Shown piece by piece: positions 63,386-64,000 of a stretch of 64,000 bases of DNA (the stretch's first letter is position 1; the number at the start of each line of letters is the position of its first letter). Location of the stretch: assembly GCF_014205135.1 (NCBI RefSeq), contig NZ_JACHMY010000001.1, positions 1,240,001-1,304,000 of the forward strand, given 5' to 3'. The position numbers and the translations under genes were made by a program. The notes beneath the pieces are model-generated. The model was not told the origin of the DNA, made no database searches, and saw only the letters and a list, made by a program, of their open reading frames with translations. Source of the DNA: Kribbella italica (GTDB lineage: Bacteria; Actinomycetota; Actinomycetes; Propionibacteriales; Kribbellaceae).

Positions 63386-64000
63386 GTGACTCTCGCCGTG
63401 CGTGTGATTCCCTGCCTGGACGTCGATGCCGGGCGGGTGGTCAAGGGGGTCAACTTCGTCAACCTGCGCGACGCCGGCGACCCGCTCGAGATGGCCAAGC
63501 TGTACGACGCCGAGGGCGCCGACGAGCTGACCTTTCTCGACATCACCGCGTCGTCGGGATCCCGCGAGACGACGTACGACGTGGTCGGGCGGACCGCCGA
63601 GCAGGTGTTCATCCCGCTCACCGTCGGCGGGGGTGTGCGCGAGGCCGCGGACGTGGACCGGCTGCTCCGGGCCGGCGCGGACAAGGTCGGCATCAACACC
63701 GGCGCGATCCACCGGCCCGCGGTGATCGAGGAGATCGCGCACCGGTTCGGCAACCAGGTGCTCGTGCTGTCGCTCGACGCCCGGCGGTCGGCCGAGCAGC
63801 CGAGTGGGTTCGAGGTGACCACGCACGGCGGGCGGAAGTCGGCCGGGCTGGACGCGATCGAGTGGGCCCGCAAGGGCGCCGAGCTCGGCGCGGGCGAGAT
63901 CCTGCTGAACTCGATGGATGCCGACGGCACCAAACAGGGCTTCGACCTGGAACTGATCCGCGCGGTCCGCGCCGTGGTCGACGTCCCGCTGATCGCCAGC
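63386..64000 (+). CDS. hisF: Imidazole glycerol phosphate synthase subunit HisF (partial)
   Basis: The first 205 codons of about 255, cut off by the window edge. Begins [20 protein letters not shown] with catalytic Asp11-type residue (CLDVDAG), phosphate loops [15 protein letters not shown] and KVGINTGAI, and second Asp in [18 protein letters not shown]. With HisH it makes IGP and AICAR in histidine synthesis. TAGCCT 7 bases before GTG 63386 indicates a leaderless transcript. It follows priA after an 8-kb interruption by the lipid-type operon and the PI-PLC gene. Confidence 0.95.
   Translation, partial: MTLAVRVIPCLDVDAGRVVKGVNFVNLRDAGDPLEMAKLYDAEGADELTFLDITASSGSRETTYDVVGRTAEQVFIPLTVGGGVREAADVDRLLRAGADKVGINTGAIHRPAVIEEIAHRFGNQVLVLSLDARRSAEQPSGFEVTTHGGRKSAGLDAIEWARKGAELGAGEILLNSMDADGTKQGFDLELIRAVRAVVDVPLIAS

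Noticed and set aside
1..64000. tRNA or rRNA genes
   Set aside because: No cloverleaf-type sequence ending or rRNA segment was noticed on reading; a tRNA scan was not possible here.

Overview
The window is high-GC DNA from a Gram-positive actinobacterium. Gene content and order (dxr-rip-ispG, then a DUF4081/GNAT gene and proS; DUF3046 near recA-recX; lhr next to nei; priA in place of hisA) fit the Propionibacteriales/Nocardioidaceae, and Kribbella is my best guess from memory; no search was run. Many genes begin with GTG, many stop/start codons overlap (ATGA, GTGA, TGATG), and at least eight genes look leaderless, with a TANNNT hexamer 6-7 bases before the start codon.

Layout. 1-14.8 kb is a DNA-repair and envelope block: the tail of a probable HTH regulator, a DUF4262 gene under a perfect LexA box, nei and lhr as an operon, an LppM-like lipoprotein, DUF3046, an MMPL transporter, GrpB, an unrecognised protein, then recA (LexA box plus a PafBC-type promoter) overlapping a recX with an N-terminal extension of about 610 residues. 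14.8-16 kb is non-coding and holds a 31-unit, 13-bp tandem repeat and a run of 15 G. 16-26 kb holds a NUDIX gene, an antitoxin-like protein, RNase Y, gcdH, DUF6458 and DUF1707 proteins, and a large LuxR-type ATPase regulator divergent from a membrane protein. 26.4-30.1 kb is dxr-rip-ispG (MEP isoprenoid pathway plus a site-2 protease). At the ispG stop codon sits an IS481-family element that is itself split by an IS3-family element; both have readable inverted repeats and target duplications.

32.6-39.5 kb is an accessory stretch lying between ispG and the conserved GNAT-proS block: nucleosidase, ArsR-like regulator/MFS pair, NUDIX, MerR/thioredoxin pair, and a ribbon-helix-helix/VOC/GNAT/MFS operon. 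39.5-52.7 kb holds the conserved GNAT, a secreted M14 carboxypeptidase, DoxX, proS, HIT, GNAT, an FAD oxidase, an ECF42-type sigma factor with its YCII partner, a TSUP permease, two paralogous unknown proteins flanking a methyltransferase, and a P450. 52.7-54.7 kb is a three-gene operon (PPOX, DsbA-like, MBL) behind a promoter whose spacer is a perfect palindrome.

54.8-61.6 kb is the most intriguing part: priA leads directly, with overlapping codons, into a fused acyl-reductase/HAD phosphatase, a medium-chain dehydrogenase, a LarA-like protein lacking one expected catalytic His, and a PlsC-type acyltransferase. Together they look like an uncharacterised lipid-modifying pathway. The window ends with a secreted PI-PLC-like protein behind a CebR/CelR-type operator, and the first 205 codons of hisF.
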